IMG/VR virus record: IMGVR_UViG_3300046000_002281
Location: 1-23,491 of that record
Length of the DNA stretch: 23,491 nucleotides
Source of the DNA: a virus
Direction: 5' to 3' (one strand)
Below are positions 1 through 4,527 of this stretch, in pieces; the first letter of the stretch is position 1; every line of letters starts with the position of its first letter. Position numbers and translations under genes: made by a program. The notes under the pieces were generated by a model, which worked only from the letters and a program-made list of their open reading frames with translations, ran no database searches and was not told the DNA's origin.

Positions 1-1
1 A

Positions 2-115
2 GTGAACGACAAAGTTAAGTTCTACCTGAAGCATGCAGTCCTGATTGATATCATCGTATCGTTCTCATTCGGGGCTGCTGGTTACCTTGCAATCAAACTA
101 TTCTTGGAGAAGTAA
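2..115 (+). CDS. Short membrane peptide, possibly the 3' end of a longer gene
   Basis: An open frame runs from the window edge to TAA at 113-115. If the GTG at position 2 is the start it encodes 37 residues; otherwise this is the C-terminus of a longer protein cut by the window edge. Residues about 12-33 form one hydrophobic segment (VLIDIIVSFSFGAAGYLAI) followed by a charged tail (LFLEK), which fits a single inner-membrane helix. The stop is one base before the next ATG, and its last codons (TTGGAGAAG) supply that gene's ribosome-binding site. Small one-helix proteins are common among phage holin-like and accessory proteins, but nothing here assigns a function. Confidence 0.45.
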   Translation: MNDKVKFYLKHAVLIDIIVSFSFGAAGYLAIKLFLEK

Positions 116-116
116 C

Positions 117-299
117 ATGAGTATCAATGATTCATATCAAGTGGCAGTAGCCCGTACAGTCCTGTCGTACTCCCGCGCCAATAAGGAAACACAAGAGCAG
201 CTGCTGGATAGCTACAAACATATCATCGATGAGTTCGAGGAGAATGAGCGCAAACTCAATTCAACCAATGATCATGAGCAGCACGATGCAAACCCCTGA
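117..299 (+). CDS. Small acidic helical protein of unknown function
   Basis: This 60-residue protein starts MSINDSYQVAVARTVLSYS. The ATG at 117 is chosen because GGAG lies at 106-109 in front of it and it sits right behind the previous stop; an upstream in-frame ATG at 45 would run through the preceding gene. The central part (about residues 20-45) is rich in Glu, Gln and Lys and predicted helical. The C-terminus is Asn/Asp/His-rich. It overlaps the next gene by 14 bases if that gene starts at 286. I do not recognise a family. Confidence 0.6.
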   Translation: MSINDSYQVAVARTVLSYSRANKETQEQLLDSYKHIIDEFEENERKLNSTNDHEQHDANP

Positions 300-483
300 A
301 GCAGTTAAGGCGATTAGACTGGCGGCTGGCCTTACTCAAGTAGAGCTGGGTCTGTTAACCAAGATATGCCCGCTTACTATCCATGAGGCCGAGACTGGTG
401 AGCGCATGATGGGTGGCTATGACTGGATACTAATGCGCTTTGCGTGTAATCAGAGGATAGATAAGTTCAAGGCGGAGTCATGA
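286..483 (+). CDS. Small XRE-like helix-turn-helix protein
   Basis: With the ATG at 286 this gives 65 residues. Residues 3-35 (TPEAVKAIRLAAGLTQVEL, then LLTKICPLTIHEAETGER) match the shape of the XRE/Cro helix-turn-helix: 'R..AGLTQ..LA' at helix 2, a recognition helix, then 'W..GER'-like residues. The protein is barely larger than the DNA-binding domain, as in Cro-like regulators and small 'XRE family' phage proteins. In-frame ATGs at 274, 268 and 229 are alternatives; none has a strong Shine-Dalgarno site, and coupling to the upstream gene is likely. It overlaps the next gene by 4 bases (ATGA). It could bind the palindrome at 2407-2421, but that is only inference. The typical XRE second-helix signature 'LA..' reads LG here, so the call is moderate. 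Confidence 0.6.
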   Translation: MQTPEAVKAIRLAAGLTQVELGLLTKICPLTIHEAETGERMMGGYDWILMRFACNQRIDKFKAES

Positions 484-722
484 GTGCCAAAGAAGAAGAC
501 GAACTAAGAAATCTGCGAGATTTGGAGATGGCTTTAAGACTCAACAACATATTAATGTCTGGGTATTCAAGACCTCTAAATGTAGTTTTTACATTGCTCT
601 CAATGGAACAGAGAAGATACGAGATTGAAGATGCGGACATTATTCGCCGTTATCTTGAACACAACAAAAAAATGATTGGTGGAGAAGGGTGCTGTAGTTT
701 GCTTCTTACCCCACTCGATTAA
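480..722 (+). CDS. Small protein of unknown function
   Basis: It encodes 80 residues, MSAKEEDELRNLRDLEMALR at the start. The ATG overlaps the preceding stop as ATGA, with AGGCGGAG just upstream as ribosome-binding site. It is largely charged and predicted helical: a Glu/Lys/Arg-rich N-terminus, a short hydrophobic stretch (LNVVFTLLS, about residues 33-41), then another charged helix (RRYEIEDADIIRRYLEHNKK). The C-terminus has a Cys pair (GGEGCCSLL). It is followed after 10 bases by the next gene, whose AAGGAG motif begins directly at this gene's stop. No family recognised. Confidence 0.55.
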   Translation: MSAKEEDELRNLRDLEMALRLNNILMSGYSRPLNVVFTLLSMEQRRYEIEDADIIRRYLEHNKKMIGGEGCCSLLLTPLD

Positions 723-732
723 AGGAGAACAC

Positions 733-1086
733 ATGAGTGACAATGACACAACACAACATACCACGTTCACCTCAATTGACTACACCCCGGTATATGCCGG
801 ACATTGGAGTCTTGGTGGCAAGAACGGCATGAGAATATGCTTGGCAAAACGCCCAAATTGGTTTCACCAAAAGATGACCTACATTTTCATTGGATGGAAG
901 TGGACTGACACTAAGGAGAACACAGAAGAGTTCGATACTTGGTGCAAAGAATCTGATGACGGTAATGCTGCTGATTACATCGATTGCAAAACTCATCCAG
1001 ATGCACCGCACTCGTTTCTCAGGAACTCATCGCACAATGCTGGTAGATATGTATGCCAGTGTGAACATTGGGAGGGATCAGAATGA
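733..1086 (+). CDS. Unknown protein rich in Trp, His and Cys
   Basis: This is a 117-residue protein. The ATG at 733 is chosen over the in-frame ATG at 676 because AAAGGAGAACAC sits directly in front of it and the longer version would overlap the previous gene by 47 bases. It contains many Trp residues (HWSLGG, RPNWFHQK, IGWKWTD, EFDTWCKE) and ends with a Cys/His cluster (HNAGRYVCQCEHWEG) that could hold a metal. An internal DNA stretch (913-924, AAGGAGAACACA) matches the ribosome-binding motif used between neighbouring genes but has no ATG after it. Its stop overlaps the next ATG (ATGA). Unrecognised; possibly an early accessory protein. Confidence 0.55.
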   Translation: MSDNDTTQHTTFTSIDYTPVYAGHWSLGGKNGMRICLAKRPNWFHQKMTYIFIGWKWTDTKENTEEFDTWCKESDDGNAADYIDCKTHPDAPHSFLRNSSHNAGRYVCQCEHWEGSE

Positions 1087-1229
1087 CAAAGAGAGAAGAA
1101 CTGGTGAAGAAGCTTGATGATGCTAGGGATGCTTGGAATGTTAATACTCATTCTGCTGCTGATGCAGTTTGGTGCGCTTTGGATGCTGCGTGGAGGGCTT
1201 TGAAGAATTACGATAAGGAGAACACATGA
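1083..1229 (+). CDS. Tandem-family small Ala/Asp-rich protein, copy 1
   Basis: This 48-residue gene reads MTKREELVKKLDDARDAW at the start and ends ALKNYDKENT. It overlaps both neighbours by 4 bases (ATGA junctions at 1083 and 1226). It is the first of four consecutive related genes sharing an N-terminal 'T-R-E-E/D-L-x-K' helix, a middle with Ala/Asp spacing of 3-4 typical of an amphipathic helix, and a C-terminal 'Y-D-K-E-N-T'. The final codons GAT AAG GAG AAC ACA double as the Shine-Dalgarno site and spacer of the next gene. Although short, its coupling to both neighbours and clear paralogy argue that it is translated. Function unknown. Confidence 0.65.
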   Translation: MTKREELVKKLDDARDAWNVNTHSAADAVWCALDAAWRALKNYDKENT

Positions 1230-1423
1230 CTGACTACTACAAGAACATGTTAGAAGATGCCATTCGCTCGCTTGTTGCGATTGATGAGGCACTGGGAATC
1301 GGTGATGACGGATGCAGCGATACCGAAAACACGTTATATGCAATAGCAGAATTGAAAGCGGCGGCAGCACGAGGCGAGGCATTAGCTCTTTCAGTTATGT
1401 CTGACAATGTTGGGGGAGGATAA
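1226..1423 (+). CDS. Small protein of unknown function between family copies
   Basis: It encodes 65 residues (MTDYYKNMLEDAIRSLVAID...). The start overlaps the preceding stop (ATGA) with AAGGAGAACAC in front, encoded by the previous gene's last codons. It is predicted helical with an Ala-rich second half (AIAELKAAAARGEALALS) and ends with Gly residues (NVGGG). It does not show the 'TREEL' start or the 'DKENT' end of its neighbours, so it looks like an unrelated gene sitting between copies 1 and 2 of that family. Its last codons (GGGGGAGGA at 1412-1420) supply the ribosome-binding site for copy 2, which starts 6 bases after the stop. Confidence 0.6.
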   Translation: MTDYYKNMLEDAIRSLVAIDEALGIGDDGCSDTENTLYAIAELKAAAARGEALALSVMSDNVGGG

Positions 1424-1429
1424 GAACAC

Positions 1430-1573
1430 ATGAGTACAAGAGAAGAACTAGAGAAGGCGGTTGAGGATGCTGCGTCTTCTTTTTATGCTGCTGATGATAA
1501 TAGGGAGGATGCTAGTGATGCTTATGATGCTGCTCATGCCGCTTTAGTGGCTTACGACAAGGAGAACAAATAA
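1430..1573 (+). CDS. Tandem-family small Ala/Asp-rich protein, copy 2
   Basis: This is a 47-residue member of the same family: MSTREELEKAVEDAASSF at the start, AYDKENK at the end, with 'YAADDNREDASDAYDAAHAA' in the middle. The middle closely follows copy 4 (YAADDARDAAEVEYNNAKAA), suggesting a helical hairpin or coiled coil with small and acidic residues alternating. The terminal codons (GAC AAG GAG AAC AAA TAA TG) again carry the ribosome-binding site for the next gene, and the stop shares one base with the next ATG (TAATG). No enzymatic motif is present. Confidence 0.65.
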   Translation: MSTREELEKAVEDAASSFYAADDNREDASDAYDAAHAALVAYDKENK

Positions 1574-1758
1574 TGATAACGAGAGAAGATCTGGTGAAGA
1601 AACTTGATGAGGCGAAAACTGCTTCGATTGCTGCTAGGAAAGTTTTTAATGCTATTGAGAATGCTAATGACATTGCTCGTGCATATGATGCTGAGGCTTA
1701 CCGTATTTGGCTCATTGCCAAGGGTGCTTTGCAGGTTTACGACAAGGAGAACACATGA
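1573..1758 (+). CDS. Tandem-family small Ala-rich protein, copy 3 (longer)
   Basis: It encodes 61 residues, about 13 longer than the other copies. It starts MITREDLVKKLDEAKTAS and ends ALQVYDKENT, so both conserved ends are kept while the middle has an extra stretch (around NAIENANDIARAYDAEAYR). The N-terminal DNA (GAGAGAAGA.CTGGTGAAGAA) is nearly identical to copy 1, supporting duplication rather than chance similarity. It starts within TAATG at the end of copy 2 and overlaps copy 4 by 4 bases. Function unknown. Confidence 0.65.
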   Translation: MITREDLVKKLDEAKTASIAARKVFNAIENANDIARAYDAEAYRIWLIAKGALQVYDKENT

Positions 1759-1898
1759 GTGAGACAAGAGAAGAACTGGTGAAGGCGATGAAGGCTGCTA
1801 GCGATGCTTGGTATGCCGCTGATGATGCTAGGGATGCTGCGGAGGTTGAATACAATAATGCTAAGGCTGCTTTGGAGGACTACGAGGAGAGCACATGA
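1755..1898 (+). CDS. Tandem-family small Ala/Asp-rich protein, copy 4
   Basis: This 47-residue protein starts MSETREELVKAMKAASDAW and ends LEDYEEST. The ATG at 1755 is preferred over the in-frame ATG at 1707 because AAGGAGAACAC lies immediately before it and the shorter protein aligns end to end with its paralogues. The C-terminal motif has drifted from DKENT to EEST, with the DNA GAGGAGAGCACATGA still serving as ribosome-binding site of the gene at 1895. It overlaps both neighbours by 4 bases. Function unknown. Confidence 0.65.
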   Translation: MSETREELVKAMKAASDAWYAADDARDAAEVEYNNAKAALEDYEEST

Positions 1899-2062
1899 GT
1901 GATAGCAGGGACGAACTAGCAGCAATGGCAATGATGGCATTAGTAGTTAAGTACGGCTACAAGTGGGGCGAAGGTGAAGAAGAGAGAAGTCACAAGGGGG
2001 CAGTCACCGCATACAAGATTGCCGATGCTATGATCAAATACAAAAAGGAAATGAAACCATGA
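1895..2062 (+). CDS. Small lysine-rich protein of unknown function
   Basis: It encodes 55 residues, MSDSRDELAAMAMMALVV at the start. It overlaps copy 4 by 4 bases and the next gene by 4 bases. The first eight residues (S-R-D-E-L) resemble the 'TREEL' start of the preceding family, so the 5' end could have been carried along by the duplications; the rest differs, with KYGYKWGEGEEERSHKGA and a basic tail (MIKYKKEMKP). No known domain is recognised. Predicted mainly helical and soluble. Confidence 0.55.
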   Translation: MSDSRDELAAMAMMALVVKYGYKWGEGEEERSHKGAVTAYKIADAMIKYKKEMKP

Positions 2063-2253
2063 AAACAGTTACAAAGAAAGTTGGAAGACCAGTAGGCTCC
2101 TACAAACCGAGCGAGTCACTACAGGTTCTGGAGCTTGAAACACAGTTAGAAGCAGAACAGTGCAGAGTCAAAACACTTGAACATGAAGCCGTCCTGTCTA
2201 ATGCAGTCATAGACTATCTGGAACGTAAGCTCCAAAGGGAGATGCTTAAATGA
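2059..2253 (+). CDS. Small basic coiled-coil protein with GRP motif
   Basis: It encodes 64 residues. Residues 6-15 (KKVGRPVGSY) resemble the 'GRP' core of AT-hook-type DNA-binding peptides and the 'GRPxGS' start of small phage DNA-binding proteins. Residues 20-62 form a Glu/Leu/Lys-rich helix (LELETQLEAEQCRVKTLE) likely to be a coiled coil. A basic tail plus coiled coil suggests a dimer that could bind nucleic acid; this is inference. It overlaps both neighbours by 4 bases. The small terminase at 2705 has a similar GRPKG stretch, but the two proteins do not otherwise align. Confidence 0.6.
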   Translation: MKTVTKKVGRPVGSYKPSESLQVLELETQLEAEQCRVKTLEHEAVLSNAVIDYLERKLQREMLK

Positions 2254-2411
2254 ACGGTAACGAGAAGTTCGGCGATAACGATGAAGGACATCTCTTCGGT
2301 GAGAATGCCGCTGTCATGGAGGAGTTCTACAAACTCTTCGGCGGTAAAGAGGGATACGATGAGCTGGTCGCTCAGCAACTCAAGATGGCAGATGATGATT
2401 GTAATGTATGA
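2250..2411 (+). CDS. Small acidic protein of unknown function
   Basis: It encodes 53 residues (MNGNEKFGDNDEGHLFGENA...), starting in the ATGA overlap with the previous gene, where AAGGGAGATG provides a ribosome-binding site. It is acidic, with two 'LFG(G/E)' segments and a helix (GYDELVAQQLKMADDD). Its last bases overlap the -35 element and palindrome of the putative promoter at 2399-2427, so it is the last gene of the small-gene block. A frame inside it starting at 2281 is a shadow, because this frame is coupled to the upstream gene. Confidence 0.55.
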   Translation: MNGNEKFGDNDEGHLFGENAAVMEEFYKLFGGKEGYDELVAQQLKMADDDCNV

Positions 2412-2427
2412 TCAGATCATATATTAT
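2399..2427 (+). promoter_or_regulatory. Putative sigma-70-type promoter for the packaging genes
   Basis: TTGTAA at 2399-2404 and TATTAT at 2422-2427 are separated by exactly 17 bases. They match the consensus -35 at 4 of 6 and -10 at 5 of 6 positions. It lies at the only gap (2412-2450) between the small-gene block and the terminase genes. An overlapping TATATT (2420-2425) could also serve as -10. Not proven by sequence alone. Confidence 0.4.
2407..2421. promoter_or_regulatory. 15-bp palindrome in promoter spacer (putative operator)
   Basis: TATGATC-A-GATCATA is a perfect inverted repeat with 7-base half-sites around one central base. It fills nearly the whole spacer between the putative -35 and -10 hexamers. 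Two GATC sites lie within it. A dimeric repressor bound here would block RNA polymerase. Candidate binders in the window are the XRE-like protein (286) and the winged-helix-like protein (2451). Confidence 0.4.
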
Positions 2428-2450
2428 CCGCCCAACAACAGGAGCAGACC

Positions 2451-2714
2451 ATGGCGAATGCAGCATCAAAAATAAGGGCACTACTAGACGCACACGCTAG
2501 TGGTATCGTCACCTTCACGGATATTCGTAATAGTCTCCCAGACCTGCAACAGAGCGAGATCTCAATGGCGCTCAGTCACTTCGTGAAGCAAAGGTACTTG
2601 ACTCGTGAACTGATTGAGAACAGAGTCACGCGATATGGTCGCCGCCAGATATGGCAGTACACATACTTTCCTAGACGATTGCCCGCACACGAGGTGATGG
2701 AACCATGGCATTAA
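2451..2714 (+). CDS. Small winged-helix-like DNA-binding protein
   Basis: This 87-residue protein (MANAASKIRALLDAHASGIV...) starts 7 bases after AGGAG at 2440-2444. The layout fits a winged helix: helix 1 (KIRALLDAHA), helix 2 (TFTDIRNSLP), recognition-type helix 3 (QQSEISMALSHFVKQRYL) and a basic beta-wing (RVTRYGRRQIWQYTYFP). This is the pattern 'set-up helix, loop, recognition helix, strand-turn-strand' seen in many small phage regulators. It is the first gene after the putative promoter and palindrome, so self-regulation is possible. It overlaps the small terminase gene by 10 bases. Family not identified. Confidence 0.55.
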   Translation: MANAASKIRALLDAHASGIVTFTDIRNSLPDLQQSEISMALSHFVKQRYLTRELIENRVTRYGRRQIWQYTYFPRRLPAHEVMEPWH

Positions 2715-3037
2715 AAAAACACAAGATACAAGGAGCAGGCCCCGGACGACCCAAAGGGGTCGTTAACAAGTCTACAGCTAACGCTAGAGAGGCTATCGCA
2801 CGGTTCGTGGATGGCAACGCGCATCGAGTGCAGATCTGGTTGGACGCTATCGCTGAGACAGAAGGCCCTTTAAAAGCGTTCCAGTGCTACACAGACATGA
2901 TTGAGTACCATGTGCCTAAGTTATCACGCACGGAGGTCACTGGCGTTGATCAGGGCCCTATACAAGTCGAAGTTCTGGACTTCGCTAACACGCTCATGAA
3001 GGATCTGCTGGCAATAAAGCAGAAAGATGCAAAGTAG
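2705..3037 (+). CDS. terS: Terminase small subunit
   Basis: It encodes 110 residues. Residues 12-28 (GPGRPKGVVNKSTANAR) match the basic N-terminal signature common to many phage small terminases, followed by an Arg/Ala helix, 'IWLDAIAE' and 'YTDMIEYHVPKLSRTEV', also typical of this family. The small subunit recognises phage DNA and feeds it to the large subunit at the portal. It lies directly upstream of terL with an 11-base overlap, the usual order. A ribosome-binding site GAGGTGATGG lies at the end of the preceding gene. Function is inferred from motif and context; the exact pac or cos site is not evident. Confidence 0.8.
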   Translation: MALKKHKIQGAGPGRPKGVVNKSTANAREAIARFVDGNAHRVQIWLDAIAETEGPLKAFQCYTDMIEYHVPKLSRTEVTGVDQGPIQVEVLDFANTLMKDLLAIKQKDAK

Positions 3038-4517
3038 CGTCATCGATGAGTTCACAGATAGGATTAAGAACAGCCCGGAGCTAGGCAAGTTACCGCCAGC
3101 CTACCGGGCTGCGATCAGGGCTCGAGTTAAGTGGCTGTCGATATCGCTCGATCACCAGCTCCCGCCGCCGGATGAAGGCGACTGGTCGGTGTGGCTGCTG
3201 CTCGCTGGCCGTGGTGCAGGCAAGACTCGGTCGGCGGCTGAAGCCATATGGTGGTACGGCTGGTCGCAACCCGGCACACGGTGGCTGGTGTCGGCCCCCA
3301 CCTCGGGGGACATACGGGACGTATGCTTCGAGGGCGAGAGCGGATTGATCAGCGTCTGTCCGCCGGAGATCATCGAGACGTACTCAAAGTCACTGCACGA
3401 GATTGTGCTCAAGAATGGCACGATCATTAAGGGGATCGCCGCATCGGAGCCAGAGCGCCTGCGGGGCCCACAGTTTCATGGCGGGTGGTGTGACGAGCTG
3501 GCGGCTTGGGAGTATCTCGATGACGCATGGGACATGATCCAGTTCGGTATGAGACTCGGCTCGAAGCCGAGGATCCTCTGCACCACCACTCCCAAGCCCA
3601 AGCCACTCATAGCGGATCTGGTCAAGCGCAAGAAGAGCGTGATCTGCACACGGGCCAGCACCTACTCGAACATAGACAACCTAGCACCAAGCTTCAAGGA
3701 TCAGATCCTGCTGTACGAAGGTACGCAGCTCGGGCGGCAAGAGATCCATGCCGAGGTGCTGAACCCGGAAGAGTCAGGCATCATCAAGCGAGAATGGTTC
3801 GAGCTCTGGCCCCACGACAAGGTGCTGCCAGCGTTCGAGTACATCGTGATGTCGCTCGACACCGCCTTCAGCGAGCAGACTACTAACAAGAAGTCGCACG
3901 ACCCTGATCCAACAGCATGCTCAGTCTGGGGCGTATTCAGGCACGAGAAGAAGCCAGCGTTCCTGCTGCTGGACTGCTGGGAGGAGCGGCTCGGAATGCC
4001 CGCTCTGATCGAGAGAGTTAGGAAGGAGTATCAGGTTCGGTATGGTGATGACGACTCGAAGCCGATGATCGCTCCGATGTTCGGGCCAAAGCAGTCGCAG
4101 TTCGGTGGCCGCAAGCCTGACCTGCTCGTCATTGAGGACAAGGGCTCTGGTATCAGTCTTCGACAGATGCTGGCAAGAGAAGACATACTGGCGTATCCTT
4201 ATAACCCCGGACGGGCTGACAAGCTGCAGCGTCTTCATGCAGTTAGTCATCTGTTTGCACACAAGTATGTGTGGGTTGTAGAATCAGAGAAGAAGCACGG
4301 CATGCCGAAGAGCTGGGCAGATCCACTGATCACTCAGGTCTGTAGCTTCTACGGAGAGGGATCGATTAAGCACGATGACTATGTTGACTCAACCACGCAG
4401 GCACTCAGGCTGCTGGCTGATAGGAACCAGATTTCAGTAACACGCAAGACCGATGACAACGACAAGGCACAACGCCGTTCACCGCCATCAAAGGCAGTGA
4501 ACCCTTACTCAGCTTGA
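3027..4517 (+). CDS. terL: Terminase large subunit (ATPase and nuclease)
   Basis: This is a 496-residue packaging motor protein. The ATPase domain has Walker A AGRGAGKT at residues 60-67 (K66), Walker B with catalytic acids at GGWCDE (D156, E157) and a coupling motif CTTTP at 185-189. The C-terminal RNase H-like nuclease shows SLDTAF (D278), VIEDKGSG (E370) and the KHDDYVDS acidic cluster (D450, D451, D454). It cuts and translocates concatemeric DNA into the prohead through the portal. The length is normal for the family and no key residue is missing. The start at 3027 lies inside the small-terminase 3' end, with weak ribosome-binding signal, so coupling is likely. It is noticeably richer in G+C than the small genes before it. 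Confidence 0.95.
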   Translation: MQSSVIDEFTDRIKNSPELGKLPPAYRAAIRARVKWLSISLDHQLPPPDEGDWSVWLLLAGRGAGKTRSAAEAIWWYGWSQPGTRWLVSAPTSGDIRDVCFEGESGLISVCPPEIIETYSKSLHEIVLKNGTIIKGIAASEPERLRGPQFHGGWCDELAAWEYLDDAWDMIQFGMRLGSKPRILCTTTPKPKPLIADLVKRKKSVICTRASTYSNIDNLAPSFKDQILLYEGTQLGRQEIHAEVLNPEESGIIKREWFELWPHDKVLPAFEYIVMSLDTAFSEQTTNKKSHDPDPTACSVWGVFRHEKKPAFLLLDCWEERLGMPALIERVRKEYQVRYGDDDSKPMIAPMFGPKQSQFGGRKPDLLVIEDKGSGISLRQMLAREDILAYPYNPGRADKLQRLHAVSHLFAHKYVWVVESEKKHGMPKSWADPLITQVCSFYGEGSIKHDDYVDSTTQALRLLADRNQISVTRKTDDNDKAQRRSPPSKAVNPYSA

Positions 4518-4527
4518 TGGGGATCAA

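Noticed and set aside
913-924. Copy of the AAGGAGAACACA ribosome-binding motif inside the gene at 733
   Set aside because: No start codon follows at a suitable distance, and the residues it encodes (KENT) fit in the gene's own frame.
890-1117. Plus-strand frame of 75 codons
   Set aside because: It overlaps the well-supported genes at 733 and 1083 in another frame and lacks a ribosome-binding site and recognisable sequence.
993-1382. Minus-strand frame of 129 codons
   Set aside because: It lies opposite several coupled plus-strand genes, has no ribosome-binding site and shows no domain.
2281-2475. Plus-strand frame of 64 codons
   Set aside because: It is a shadow of the gene at 2250-2411, which is coupled to its upstream neighbour by ATGA, and it would run across the putative promoter.
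3697-3709. AGGATC-A-GATCCT palindrome with the same GATCAGATC core as the putative operator
   Set aside because: It lies inside terL codons (GAT CAG ATC) and has no promoter elements around it, so chance is the simpler explanation.
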